Shown here: piece after piece, positions 35,902 through 45,163 of the stretch
How positions within the stretch are numbered: position 1 is the stretch's first letter
Layout: the number at the start of each line of letters is the position of its first letter
Assembly: GCF_003122325.1 (NCBI RefSeq)
Contig: NZ_QFBC01000008.1
Coordinates: forward strand, 62,001 to 126,000
Direction of reading: 5' to 3'
From: Rhizobium album
GTDB taxonomy: Bacteria > Pseudomonadota > Alphaproteobacteria > Rhizobiales > Rhizobiaceae
DNA: 64,000 nucleotides
Translations under genes and position numbers: made by a program
Notes under the pieces: generated by a model
Databases searched by the model: none
What the model saw: the letters and a program-made list of their open reading frames with translations, nothing else
What the model was told of the DNA's origin: nothing

Positions 35902-36677
35902 GCGCCACGCCCGTCCGCCCGGTCGCGCTCGTCACCGGCTCCTCGCGCGGCATCGGTCTTGCCGCCGCAGAGGCTCTGGCACGGCAGGGTTTCGCCGTCG
36001 CGGTCAACGGACCGGCGGAGGATGCGGAACTGTCGGCGGCCGTCGCGCGCATCGCGGCCCTCGGCGTTCCGGCCGCGGCCGCGCCGTTCGACGTGGCCCG
36101 GATCGACGGGCATGACGCCGCCCTTGCCGGCATCGAGGCAAGGCTGGGGCCGCTGACGACGCTCGTCAACAATGCCGGCGTCGGCGTTCTCAGGCGCGGC
36201 GACATGTTGGACGTCTCGGAAGAAAGCTGGGATCGCTGCTTCGATGTCAACGCGAAAGCCGTGTTCTTCCTCAGCCAGGCCTTTGCCCGTCGCCTGCTGT
36301 CACGGCAGCGCGCGCCGCTGTTCCATTCCATCGTCAACGTCACCTCGTCGAACGCCGTTGCGGTCGCCGAGCAGCGCACGGAATATTGCGCCTCGAAAGC
36401 CGCCGCCGCGATGGTTTCCAAGGCGCTCGCCGTCCGCCTCGGGCGCGAGGAGATCGCGGTCTACGACGTCCAGCCCGGTCTCATCGCGACGGAGATGACC
36501 GCGCCGGTCATCGATACCTATCGCGAACGGGCGGAGCAGGGCCTGACCCTTTTCCCGCGTGTCGGATCGGCAGACGATGTGGGCACGCTGATCGCCTCCC
36601 TCGCTTCAGGGCGGCTTCCCTACACAACCGGTCTGTCGATCCCGGCCGATGCCGGCATGCTCGTCCCGCGCTTCTGA
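35898..36677 (+). CDS. Short-chain dehydrogenase/reductase
   Basis: NAD(P)-dependent SDR, 259 residues. Its ATG overlaps the acyl-CoA dehydrogenase stop. Motifs are TGSSRGIGLA (cofactor), NNAG, the catalytic Ser in VNVTSSNAV and Tyr/Lys in EYCASKAA. It resembles FabG-type 3-oxoacyl reductases and sugar dehydrogenases. As a 3-hydroxyacyl-CoA or sugar dehydrogenase it could complete a beta-oxidation-like sequence. Confidence 0.9.
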   Translation: MSATPVRPVALVTGSSRGIGLAAAEALARQGFAVAVNGPAEDAELSAAVARIAALGVPAAAAPFDVARIDGHDAALAGIEARLGPLTTLVNNAGVGVLRRGDMLDVSEESWDRCFDVNAKAVFFLSQAFARRLLSRQRAPLFHSIVNVTSSNAVAVAEQRTEYCASKAAAAMVSKALAVRLGREEIAVYDVQPGLIATEMTAPVIDTYRERAEQGLTLFPRVGSADDVGTLIASLASGRLPYTTGLSIPADAGMLVPRF

Positions 36678-36686
36678 GGTTTTCCC

Positions 36687-37835
36687 ATGAAAATTGCCCT
36701 GCCCGATACCGTAGGCCGCCTTGCCGATTACACGCTGACCGGAACGCCGATCGCGGCGGCGACGCTCGGCGCCAACCCGGCGCGGGTCGTCTATTCCGCC
36801 GCCCATGTCGTCGCCGATCCTTTCACGGCCAGCGATCCCTCCGGCCGTGCCGCGGTCGACTGGGGGAAAACGATGGAATTCCGCCGCTATCTCGCCGGCC
36901 TCGGCCTCGGCATCGCCGAAGCCATGGATACGGCGCAGCGCGGCATGGGGCTCGACTGGCCAGGCGCGCTGGAACTGATCCGCCGTACCCGCGAGGAACT
37001 GCCCGATGCGCTGGTTGCCAATGGCTGCGGCACGGATCATCTCGATCCCGCGACCGTCACGAGCCTGGACGATGTTCGCCGTGCCTATCTGGAGCAGGCA
37101 GCGGCCATCCAGAAGCTTGGCGGCCGCATCATCCTCATGGCCTCGCGCGCGCTGGTGCGGGTCGCCAAGCGGCCTGAAGATTACATCGGCATCTACTCCG
37201 ACGTGCTTGCCGCCTGCGACGAGCCGGTGATCCTGCACTGGCTGGGGGACATGTTCGATCCGCAGCTTGCCGGCTATTGGGGCAATACCGATTTCGACCC
37301 GGCCATGCAGACGGCGCTCGCGGTCATTGAGGCGAATGCGGCCAGGGTGGACGGGATCAAGATCTCCCTTCTCGACAAGGACAAGGAAATCGTCATGCGT
37401 CGTCGCCTGCCGGCGGGCGTGAAAATGTATACGGGTGACGACTTCAACTACCCCGAACTCATCGAAGGCGACAGCGCAGGGTTTTCGCACGCGCTGCTCG
37501 GCATCTTCGACCCGCTCGCGCCGGCTGCGGCCTATGCGCTCGAACGGCTGGGTGAGGGCGACAAGGCCGGCTTCCGCGCCACGCTCGATCCGACCGTGCC
37601 GCTCGCCCGGCTGATTTTCCGCGCGCCGACCCAGTATTACAAGACCGGTGTCGTGTTCCTCGCCTGGTTGAACGGTTTCCAGGATCATTTCGTCATGCTG
37701 AACGGCGCGCAGGCCATGCGCCCGCTGCCCTATTTCGTCGAGACCTTCCGCCTGGCCGACCAGTGCGGCCTGCTGCGTTATCCCGAACGGGCGATCGAGC
37801 GCATGAAGAGGCTGCTCGCCCTCCATGGGGCATAG
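36687..37835 (+). CDS. Dihydrodipicolinate synthase-like barrel protein, DUF993 type
   Basis: 382 residues. It resembles the DUF993 family annotated next to sugar-catabolic genes in rhizobia and actinobacteria, distantly related to DapA/aldolase barrels. Segments include PDALVANGCGTDHLDP, EPVILHWLGDMFDP, and the likely Schiff-base Lys region RVDGIKISLLDKDKE, with KMYTGDDFNYPEL after it. A class I aldolase or dehydratase activity is inferred from the fold, not shown. It starts 9 bases after the SDR gene and overlaps nothing. The next gene encodes an isomerase/epimerase often found with DUF993. Confidence 0.75.
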   Translation: MKIALPDTVGRLADYTLTGTPIAAATLGANPARVVYSAAHVVADPFTASDPSGRAAVDWGKTMEFRRYLAGLGLGIAEAMDTAQRGMGLDWPGALELIRRTREELPDALVANGCGTDHLDPATVTSLDDVRRAYLEQAAAIQKLGGRIILMASRALVRVAKRPEDYIGIYSDVLAACDEPVILHWLGDMFDPQLAGYWGNTDFDPAMQTALAVIEANAARVDGIKISLLDKDKEIVMRRRLPAGVKMYTGDDFNYPELIEGDSAGFSHALLGIFDPLAPAAAYALERLGEGDKAGFRATLDPTVPLARLIFRAPTQYYKTGVVFLAWLNGFQDHFVMLNGAQAMRPLPYFVETFRLADQCGLLRYPERAIERMKRLLALHGA

Positions 37836-37838
37836 GCG

Positions 37839-38693
37839 ATGCGCGACTTATCGACGGACCATTCTTCGCTCGCACTCAACACCGCGAGCCTCGGACACAA
37901 TCTGGACGGCCACGGCGCAGGCTGGTCGCCGGAGCGGATCGTCGACGCCTGCGCGGCGCGGGGCTTCGGCTCCATCGTCTTCTGGCGGCGGGAGATCGGT
38001 TCGCGGGCGGTGGAGATCGGCGAGCGGGTGAAGGCGGCGGGCCTTTCCGTCGCCGGCCTGTGCCGGACACCGTTCCTCGTCGGGACCGAGGCAACGAACA
38101 GGCATACTGTCATCGATGGTGCGAAAGCCTCGATCGACATGGCGGCAGGTCTCGGCGCCGCCGTGCTGACCATCGTCGTCGGCGGCGTGCACCCCGATAT
38201 GAAGGGCACGTCCGAAAGCCTGAAGATCGTCGCCGACCGCGCCGCCGAGATCGCGCCTTACGCGGCCGAACGCAATGTCAGGCTGGCGCTCGAGCCGCTG
38301 AACCCCGTCTATGCCGGGAACCGCTCATGCCTGACGACGCTGCGGGACGCCGTCGATATCTGCGAGGCGATCGGGGCAACGAACCTCGGCGTTGCTGTCG
38401 ATGTCTACCATATCTGGTGGGACAGCGACCTCGATGCCCAGTTGCAGCGCGCCGGAAACCGGATCTTCGGCTACCACCTCTGCGACTGGCTTGCCGACAC
38501 GCACGACGTGCTGCTTGACCGTGGCATGATGGGGGACGGCGTCGCCGATCTCAAGGCGATCCGCGCCGGCGTCGAAGGTGCCGGTTATGCCGGCCCCTGC
38601 GAGGTCGAGATATTCTCGGCAAATAACTGGTGGAAGCGTGATCCCGGCGAGGTTCTCGACGTGATGGTCGAGCGTTTCCGCACACTCTGTTGA
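37839..38693 (+). CDS. Sugar phosphate isomerase/epimerase family protein
   Basis: 284-residue xylose-isomerase-like TIM barrel (AP endonuclease 2 family). Metal-binding acidic and His positions are in VRLALEPLNPVYAG, GVAVDVYHIWWD, FGYHLCDWL and GPCEVEIFSANNWW. It likely isomerises or epimerises a keto-sugar or polyol intermediate, and follows the DUF993 gene by 3 bases. It is the last intact gene of the TetR cluster; the etfB remnant begins 18 bases later. Confidence 0.85.
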   Translation: MRDLSTDHSSLALNTASLGHNLDGHGAGWSPERIVDACAARGFGSIVFWRREIGSRAVEIGERVKAAGLSVAGLCRTPFLVGTEATNRHTVIDGAKASIDMAAGLGAAVLTIVVGGVHPDMKGTSESLKIVADRAAEIAPYAAERNVRLALEPLNPVYAGNRSCLTTLRDAVDICEAIGATNLGVAVDVYHIWWDSDLDAQLQRAGNRIFGYHLCDWLADTHDVLLDRGMMGDGVADLKAIRAGVEGAGYAGPCEVEIFSANNWWKRDPGEVLDVMVERFRTLC

Positions 38694-38711
38694 TCATTCC
38701 AGGAGAAGGCG

Positions 38712-39014
38712 AGGAAACTACTGGTCCCCGTCAAGCGCGTTGTCGATTACAACGTCAAGATCCGCGTCAAGGCGGATGGCTCCGGCGTCGAGCTTGCGAA
38801 CGTGAAGATGTCGATGAATCCGTTCGACGAAATCTCGGTCGAGGAAGCGCTGCGGCTGAAGGAAGCCGGCAAGGCTTCGGAAGTCGTGGTGGTGTCGATC
38901 GGGCCGGCCAAGGCCGAAGAAACCCTGCGCACCGCGCTCATAACCGCCGCGCGGCAATTCTTGTCCAAGCTTCGGTTTGCCTGGCACCGCCTTGCCGGAT
39001 TGATGCAAGGTTGA
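38712..39014 (+). pseudogene. etfB: Truncated electron-transfer flavoprotein beta-subunit gene
   Basis: The frame encodes [20 protein letters not shown], then [20 protein letters not shown] and [20 protein letters not shown], which is the first 75 or so residues of EtfB. The start codon is missing (AGG in its place, though AGGAGAAGGCG lies upstream), and after about 38940 the homology ends and the frame stops at 39014. EtfB would accept electrons from the acyl-CoA dehydrogenase of this cluster. The rest of etfB and etfA are absent. The following bases to 39108 hold nothing recognisable. Confidence 0.8.
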
Positions 39015-39108
39015 TTTGCGATACTGGCGGCGCCTTTTGTCGAGCGGCGGGACATGCAAGCGCCGCTCGATGTGCCTGCTTTACGTCGCCGGGACAATGC
39101 GACCCATA

Positions 39109-40617
39109 TCACAAGCGACCCCAGACAGGATCCAGTTGCTCGCGCAGAAGCGCGTAAACGTCTTTCCTGCGTGAAAACACATCAACAAGGCTGGCGTCCG
39201 GATGAATAACCTTCTCCACGCGGGTCATTGCGCGTGTGGCGGCTTTGAGATCCGGAAACAGGCCAGCCCCGGTTGCGGCAACGATGGCGGCGCCCAGGGC
39301 GCCGAGTTCTTTCGCTTCCGAAAGTTCGATCGGCAAGTTGAAAACGCTTGCGAATATATCGAGCCAGACAGGACTACGGGCTGCGCCGCCGGCGAAACGG
39401 ATCGCCTCGGGCGCTTTGGATTGATTGGCCAAGAGCTTCGTCGTGTGATGCCAGTGCTCGATGGCGACGCCTTCAAAGACCGCGCGCACCATATGCGGCA
39501 AGCTGTGCCACGAAGAGAGGCCGATGAAACAAGCCCGGGCGTCAGCCCGGTCGAGCCGTCCATTCAGCCAGGGCAGGAAATAGACCGCAGGGTCATCCGG
39601 CGGAAGCGCGGCGGCGACATTGTTGCACCATTCGTAAATATCCCCAGGCGGCTGCTTTTTCGTCGGACCTGCGACGATCTCCCTTGCGAACCACTCGAAC
39701 ATGCTTGCCGACGTCGAACCGCCGTCCACGAGCACATATTCGCCAGGGCGCGGTCCGAGAAGGCTGGCAAGGATGGACCCGTCGGCCATGGGCCGGTCGA
39801 CCATCAACTGGTTCAGCCCCCAGGTGCCGGCGATGATGTTGAGGCGCGTATCGTCGACGATGCCCAGTGCCAGAAGCATGGCAGGCCCGTCGGCATAACC
39901 GGCGCTGACCGGCGTGCCTTCGAGCAGGCCCGTTTCCCGGGCGGCTGCAGCGCTCACCTTGCCGGCGATCGACAGCGGCTCATGGAACTCGCCGCCGAAC
40001 AGATGGCTCAAATGCGAAAGTTCCGTCAGTTGCAGGACGGCGGGCGTAAAGCTGCGACCGGACTGGTCGATCAGGCTGCCGGAGGACGCGTCGCTTACCT
40101 CCAGCCCCGCCTTTCCCGTCAGACGAAGTCGCAGAAAATCCTTGCAAAGCAGGACATTGCGCGCCCGAGCCATGGTTTCGGGCTCGTTCCGCTCCAGCCA
40201 TGCGAGAAGCGGCAGCGGTTTGCCCGCCCACAGCCGCTGATGCGTCAGGGCTATATGTTCATACCCCTTGCCGGCTTTCATCCACTCCGTGACGATGCCG
40301 GCGGCGCGCTGGTCGGACGAGAGGATCGCGGGCCGAACGGCGTTGCCATTTCCATCGGTGAGGAAAAGGCCGTTGCCAAAGCCCGTGAGGCCGACGACGG
40401 CAACGTCGCGCGGATTGATCCCGCCGCGCGCGAGGACGGTTTTAACGCCCGAGCGAAGCACCTGCCACATGGCGTCCGCATCGCGTTCGCAATAACCCGC
40501 CTTCGGGCGCGATGGCGTTATGATCTCACCGGCGCTCGCCAGTTCTCTTCCCCGCAAATCGTAGGCGGCGACTTTGACGGCGGTTCCGCCTGCGTCGAGA
40601 GCGATGATCGTTTGCAT
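39109..40617 (-). CDS. FGGY-family carbohydrate kinase
   Basis: Phosphorylates a sugar or polyol with ATP. 502 residues from ATG 40617, which has a GGAGGAGCAGAA site. It has the FGGY pattern: IIALDAGGTAVKVAAYDLRG, the phosphate-binding GTWGLNQL and the C-terminal FAGGAARSPVWLDIFASVF. Closest in character to xylulose, L-xylulose and erythritol kinases. It is divergent from the ugp-type importer operon, with which it shares a promoter region containing TTTCGAAAG-type sites, so DeoR control and a joint pathway are likely. Confidence 0.9.
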   Translation of the reverse strand: MQTIIALDAGGTAVKVAAYDLRGRELASAGEIITPSRPKAGYCERDADAMWQVLRSGVKTVLARGGINPRDVAVVGLTGFGNGLFLTDGNGNAVRPAILSSDQRAAGIVTEWMKAGKGYEHIALTHQRLWAGKPLPLLAWLERNEPETMARARNVLLCKDFLRLRLTGKAGLEVSDASSGSLIDQSGRSFTPAVLQLTELSHLSHLFGGEFHEPLSIAGKVSAAAARETGLLEGTPVSAGYADGPAMLLALGIVDDTRLNIIAGTWGLNQLMVDRPMADGSILASLLGPRPGEYVLVDGGSTSASMFEWFAREIVAGPTKKQPPGDIYEWCNNVAAALPPDDPAVYFLPWLNGRLDRADARACFIGLSSWHSLPHMVRAVFEGVAIEHWHHTTKLLANQSKAPEAIRFAGGAARSPVWLDIFASVFNLPIELSEAKELGALGAAIVAATGAGLFPDLKAATRAMTRVEKVIHPDASLVDVFSRRKDVYALLREQLDPVWGRL

Positions 40618-40919
40618 TTCTGCTCCTCCGTTCAACGTAAAATTATCTTTCTTTTTCGAAAGTTACAACCACTCTCATGCGAAAGGGCATTTTTCTTTTC
40701 CGAACGATCATCGGAAGATGATATTATCTAAATATCTGTATATGAATGAAAATTAAGAAATTATCACTTTCATTGGTGCCGGTTCTCTCCAAGCTTGCTT
40801 TTGAATTGAAAAGATATAGACTTTCGAATAGGAAGGCTTCCGAGGCGGAAACGATGGGTAGGATCGGCGCCTTGCGCGGGCGCCGACGGCCCGTTCGAAC
40901 GTTCCAGGGAGGAAAGTCT
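40618..40919. promoter_or_regulatory. Divergent promoter region with DeoR-type TTTCGAA motifs
   Basis: 302 AT-rich bases between the kinase and importer genes. CTTTTTCGAAAG (40651-40662), TTTTCTTTTCCGAA (40691-40704) and CTTTCGAATAG (40821-40831) resemble each other and the perfect palindrome CTTTCGAAAG in front of the DeoR gene (49936). An in-frame ATG at 40746 extends the binding-protein frame but lacks a ribosome site. Confidence 0.5.
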
Positions 40920-42299
40920 ATGCAGAGAAGGCATTTTACGCGCCGCGCGACATTGAAGTCGCTGCTGGCGGCGACGGCACTGGTGGCGTGTGTTCCGTCT
41001 GCGGGCGCGCTTGCGGCGGAATTCGACTGGCGCCAGAAGCAGGGTACGGAAATCAATATCGGCTTCTCGGCGCATTCGATGTCGGATGCGCTGATCGCCA
41101 TGTTGCCGGAATTCGAAAGCGCGACAGGCATCAAGGTCAATTATGAAGTTGCGCCGGAGAATGATTTCCGCGTGAAACTGAACGCGCAGCTTGCCTCCGG
41201 CGACGGCTCGGTCGACATTTTCATGACCGGTCCTTCCACCAACTGGGAATATGCCGCCGGCAAGTGGATCGAGGATCTCCAGCCTTTCGTGGACGATCCG
41301 GCGCTGACGGACCCGGCATGGGATTTCTCGGATTTCTTCGGCAACGCGGTCGACGTCAACCGCTGGACGGGCGAGGAGTTCGGCGGCCTCGGCAAGGGGC
41401 CGCTCTACGCCATCCCGATGAACGAGGAAGGCTATTCGCTGACCTATCGCAAGGACGTGCTCGAGAAGGAGGGAATCAAGGTTCCCGAGACGTTGGACGA
41501 ATTGATCGCCGCCGCGCAGAAGCTCAAGGGCGTCGAATTCGACGGCAAGGTGCTGGACGGCATCGTGGTGCGCGGTCAGGAATTCTGGCCGACGCTGATT
41601 ACCGGTTATGGCAGCGTGCTGGCCGCCTATGGTGCGACGGACCTGAGGGCGGACGGCACTTCCGCTGCCGACAGCCCGGAAGCGATCGAGGCGACGCGCA
41701 AGTGGATCGAACTGCTGAAGGCCGGGCCGGCCGACATCGCCTCCTATGGCTGGGAACAGGCGCAGGCGCATTTTGCCGCCGGCAATTCCGTTTTCCTGCT
41801 CGATGCCGACCATATGGCCGAAGTGTTTGAAAACCCGCAGAAGAGCCAGGTGGCCGGCAAGGTCGGTTATGCGCTTGCCCCCTCCGGTCCTGCTGGCCGC
41901 GGCTCGGGCATCTGGCTCTGGTCGCTCGGCATCAATGCCTTCTCGGATAACAAGGAAGGCGCGTGGCTGTTTATCCAGTGGGCCTCGTCAAAGGCGATCA
42001 TGGCGCGCACAGTGCCTTACGGCAATATCAACCCGACGCGCCGTTCGGTTGCCGAGGGGCCGGAGATGACGAAATACGTCGCTACCTGGGGCAACTATAA
42101 CAAGGTCTGGACGGAAAACCTCGAGAAATATGCCAAGTGGCGCTGGAACCCGTCGACCAGCTTCTCGGAAGCCGGGAACCGGTGGGCGCTTGCCGCGCAG
42201 AAATCCTTCACCCTCGGCACGGATCCGGCCGAGACCCTGAAGGCGGCCGCCACCGATATCAATGCCGTGATGGAACGGGTTCGCGCCGCGGCGCAATAA
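40920..42299 (+). CDS. Sugar ABC transporter binding protein (family 1, UgpB/MalE type)
   Basis: Periplasmic solute-binding protein, 459 residues. ATG 40920 has a GGGAGGAAAG site. The signal peptide has paired arginines (MQRRHFTRRATLKSLLAATA) and may be Tat-dependent. The mature protein shows the family-1 pattern: GTEINIGFSAHSMSDALIAM, IKVNYEVAPENDFRVKLNAQ and YAIPMNEEGYSLTYRKDVLE. It heads an operon with two permeases, three enzymes and an ATPase. The enzymes suggest a polyol or aldonic-type solute. Confidence 0.92.
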   Translation: MQRRHFTRRATLKSLLAATALVACVPSAGALAAEFDWRQKQGTEINIGFSAHSMSDALIAMLPEFESATGIKVNYEVAPENDFRVKLNAQLASGDGSVDIFMTGPSTNWEYAAGKWIEDLQPFVDDPALTDPAWDFSDFFGNAVDVNRWTGEEFGGLGKGPLYAIPMNEEGYSLTYRKDVLEKEGIKVPETLDELIAAAQKLKGVEFDGKVLDGIVVRGQEFWPTLITGYGSVLAAYGATDLRADGTSAADSPEAIEATRKWIELLKAGPADIASYGWEQAQAHFAAGNSVFLLDADHMAEVFENPQKSQVAGKVGYALAPSGPAGRGSGIWLWSLGINAFSDNKEGAWLFIQWASSKAIMARTVPYGNINPTRRSVAEGPEMTKYVATWGNYNKVWTENLEKYAKWRWNPSTSFSEAGNRWALAAQKSFTLGTDPAETLKAAATDINAVMERVRAAAQ

Positions 42300-42323
42300 T
42301 CGCTGCGCTCCTTTCCAAGCATC

Positions 42324-42346
42324 GCCCCGCCGCATCTCGGCGGGGC
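42324..42346 (+). promoter_or_regulatory. Intra-operon hairpin after the binding-protein gene
   Basis: GCCCCGCCG and CGGCGGGGC form a perfect 9-bp stem around CATCT, 24 bases after the binding-protein stop and 53 bases before the first permease start. No T-run follows. It matches hairpins at the same position in the other importer operons of the window. Confidence 0.55.
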
Positions 42347-42398
42347 CTTAGAGGCGCCTTCGCCTTGACCGTCATCTTCAATTGAACTGGATCGACCC

Positions 42399-43295
42399 AT
42401 GCAGCCCACGCGGAAGGACCGACGAAGCCTGTTTTGGACGGAAAGCCGGCTTGCGCTGCTCTTCGTCCTGCCGGGGCTGCTGCTGATGGCCGGCGTGATG
42501 TGGCCTTTCCTGCAGGGTGTGCGCTGGTCCTTCAGCGACTTCACGCTGACCCGCCCGGATGCCTTGCGTTTCAACCGCGGGGCCAACGTCGCCGCCGTCT
42601 TCAAACCCGGTACGCCAGAGTTCGCGGCGCTTGTCGTCACCCTCAAATTCGCGGTGAGCTGCGTCGCCGTTCAGACGGTCGTCGGCTTTGCCGTGGCGCT
42701 GCTCCTCAACTGGCCGGCGCGCTGGACCAAGGTGTTCCGGGTTCTGGTCATCATGCCCATGCTCGTACCGCCGATCGCCGCCACGATCATGTGGAAGGTC
42801 ATGCTGATCGAGCGCGGGGTCATCAACTACCTCCTGCAATCGATCGGCCTGGGCAGCGTCAACTGGTTCGGCAACCCGACCATGGCCTTCTGGTCGATTG
42901 TGCTGATCGACACCTGGATCTTCACGCCATTCGTCATCCTCATCATGCTGGCGGGCCTGCAGTCGGTTCCCAAGGAAATCCTCGAGGCGTCCCATGTCGA
43001 CGGGGCAGGGTTCTTCGCGAGGCTGACGCGCATCTACATCCCGATGATGAAGCCCTTCATCGTGCTCGTGGTGCTCTTCCGCGGCATCGATTGCCTCAAG
43101 ATGTTCGACGCGATCTGGTCCTCCACCAAGGGCGGGCCGGTCGGTTCTACCAAGAACCTGCACGTCTTCGCCTATGAGCAGGGCATCAACTATCTCAATT
43201 TCGGCCGGTCCATGGCGGCGCTCTTCATTCTCTGGGTGCTCTGCTACGGACTTTCCATGGCCCTCCTGTCGATGCGCCGCGCGAGGAACGCCTGA
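42399..43295 (+). CDS. Sugar ABC permease 1 (UgpA/MalF type)
   Basis: Inner-membrane subunit, 298 residues, six predicted helices. The first is LALLFVLPGLLLMAGVMWPF, and the EAA loop KEILEASHVDGAGFFARLTR contacts the ATPase. It starts at ATG 42399 about 100 bases after the binding-protein gene, and its stop overlaps the next permease start. Confidence 0.93.
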   Translation: MQPTRKDRRSLFWTESRLALLFVLPGLLLMAGVMWPFLQGVRWSFSDFTLTRPDALRFNRGANVAAVFKPGTPEFAALVVTLKFAVSCVAVQTVVGFAVALLLNWPARWTKVFRVLVIMPMLVPPIAATIMWKVMLIERGVINYLLQSIGLGSVNWFGNPTMAFWSIVLIDTWIFTPFVILIMLAGLQSVPKEILEASHVDGAGFFARLTRIYIPMMKPFIVLVVLFRGIDCLKMFDAIWSSTKGGPVGSTKNLHVFAYEQGINYLNFGRSMAALFILWVLCYGLSMALLSMRRARNA

Positions 43296-44149
43296 TGACC
43301 GCCACCTCTCCCATTCGCATCGTCAACCGGCGTGAGCGCCTGCGCGGTGCTGCGGTCTTCGCGGCGCTGGCGCTCTGGACGTCGTTCGCGCTGGCGCCGA
43401 TCGCCTGGATCGTCCTGATGAGCTTCAAGCAGGGCAGCGACATCATCGCCTGGCCGCCGAAATTCATCGACTTCACGCCGACGCTCGATAATTTTCGTGC
43501 CGTGCTGACGCTGCCGGACTTTCTGGCACCCTTCCGCAACACGCTGATCGTGACGCTCGGTTCGGTCGCTCTCAGCCTGCTGATCGGCTTGCCGGCAGCC
43601 TATGCCATCGCCCGGATGCGCCTTCCGGCGCGCGAGCATATCGCCTTCTCCTTCGTCAGCCTGCGCTTTGCGCCAGAGCTGTTCGTGGTGTTGCCGCTCT
43701 TCGTGCTCTATCGCACGCTTCAGCTCAACAATACCTATCTCGGCCTGATCATTGCCTACCAGCTCGTATGCTTCCCGCTGATCGTCTGGCTGATGCGCTC
43801 CTTCTACGAGGAGATCCCGCGCGAGATCGAGGAGGCGGTCGCGGTCGATGGCGGCTCGATCTGGACGAAGTTCCGCATCGCCACGCGCATGTCTCTGACC
43901 GGTATCCTCGCCAGCGCCGTACTCGCTTTCATCTTCTCGTGGAACAGCTACGCGCTTCCGCTGGTCCTGGCCGGAAAGAATACGCAGGTCATCACCGGCG
44001 CCATCCTCGGCTTCATGAAATTCGCCGACGTCCAGTGGGGCCAGATGGCGGCGGGCACCATCATCGCCATCGTGCCCAGTCTCGTTTTCACCGCGCTTCT
44101 CGTCGGCCGCATGGTCGATGGCATGACTGCCGGCGCGGTCAAGGGGTGA
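43295..44149 (+). CDS. Sugar ABC permease 2 (UgpE/MalG type)
   Basis: Partner permease, 284 residues. ATG 43295 overlaps the preceding stop. Six helices are predicted and the EAA loop (REIEEAVAVDGGSIWTKFRI) is clear. The matching ATPase gene is not next to it but at 47956, after three enzyme genes. Confidence 0.93.
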   Translation: MTATSPIRIVNRRERLRGAAVFAALALWTSFALAPIAWIVLMSFKQGSDIIAWPPKFIDFTPTLDNFRAVLTLPDFLAPFRNTLIVTLGSVALSLLIGLPAAYAIARMRLPAREHIAFSFVSLRFAPELFVVLPLFVLYRTLQLNNTYLGLIIAYQLVCFPLIVWLMRSFYEEIPREIEEAVAVDGGSIWTKFRIATRMSLTGILASAVLAFIFSWNSYALPLVLAGKNTQVITGAILGFMKFADVQWGQMAAGTIIAIVPSLVFTALLVGRMVDGMTAGAVKG

Positions 44150-44159
44150 GGAAACCGAT

Positions 44160-45158
44160 ATGAAAGCACTTGTCTTCAAAAGCATCGGTCATTCCGCCAT
44201 TGAGGATATCGCCGATCCGAAGCCCGGCCCGAACGACGTTCTCATCGCAGTGGCGGCGACCGGTGTCTGCCATACCGATCTCGATATCCTGCATGGTCGC
44301 TATCTCGGCGCCTATCCGGTGGTACCCGGCCATGAGATCGCCGGCACGGTGGTGGACGTCGGCGCGGCTGTCACGTCGATTGTCGTCGGCGCCCGCGTCG
44401 CCGTCGATCCGCTGATCACCTGCGGTCGGTGTGACGCCTGCCGTAAAGGGCGTCCAAGCCTCTGCACCGATCTCAAGGCTTACGGCGCCACGTCGAACGG
44501 CGGCTTTGCGCCGCTGGTCGCCGTCGATGCCCGCAATGTCCATCCGATCGGCGACCTGCCGTTCCATATCGCCGCGCTCGCCGAACCTTTCGCCTGCGTC
44601 ATGCATGGCATCGACCGGACGCGCACCACGCCGGGCGCCAGCGCTATCATCTTCGGCGCGGGACCGATCGGCCTCATGATGATGATGGGGCTCAATGCCC
44701 GGGGTGTGACCGACGTTACCATGGTTGACCTCGAGGAAAGCCGCCGCCGGCGGGCGGTCGAACTCGGCGCGGCCATGGCTGTCGGCCCGGATGGTGCGGA
44801 GAAAGTCCGGCAGAGCCGGCGCTCCGACATCGTCATCGACTGCACCGGTGTCGTGTCCGTCTGCGAGCGTATGCCGGTATTTGCCGCCGACGGGGCGACA
44901 CTTCTGTTCTTCGGCGTCTGCCCGCCGGGTGTGAAGGCGGGTTTTGCTCCTTTCGAGATTTTCCGGCGGGAACTTACGCTCGTCGGCAGCCATTCGCTCT
45001 CCGGCAACATTCCCGACGCGCTCTCCGTGCTCCAGGGCCTCGGCGCACGCGCAGAATCGCTCGTGTCGCACCGCCTGCCGCTGGAAGCGATTGCCCGCCA
45101 CATGCTCTCACCCGTCAAGGAAGGCACCATGAAGATCCAGTTCTCGGCGGAGGCCTGA
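44160..45158 (+). CDS. Zinc-dependent alcohol/polyol dehydrogenase
   Basis: 332-residue medium-chain dehydrogenase. Catalytic-zinc ligands are in GVCHTDLD and GHEIAG, the structural-zinc cysteines in CGRCDACRKGRPSLC, and the Rossmann motif is FGAGPIGLMM. It would oxidise a polyol to a ketose using NAD(P). It lies 10 bases after the permease genes and just before the GlpD-like gene. Confidence 0.92.
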   Translation: MKALVFKSIGHSAIEDIADPKPGPNDVLIAVAATGVCHTDLDILHGRYLGAYPVVPGHEIAGTVVDVGAAVTSIVVGARVAVDPLITCGRCDACRKGRPSLCTDLKAYGATSNGGFAPLVAVDARNVHPIGDLPFHIAALAEPFACVMHGIDRTRTTPGASAIIFGAGPIGLMMMMGLNARGVTDVTMVDLEESRRRRAVELGAAMAVGPDGAEKVRQSRRSDIVIDCTGVVSVCERMPVFAADGATLLFFGVCPPGVKAGFAPFEIFRRELTLVGSHSLSGNIPDALSVLQGLGARAESLVSHRLPLEAIARHMLSPVKEGTMKIQFSAEA

Positions 45159-45163
45159 TCGCC

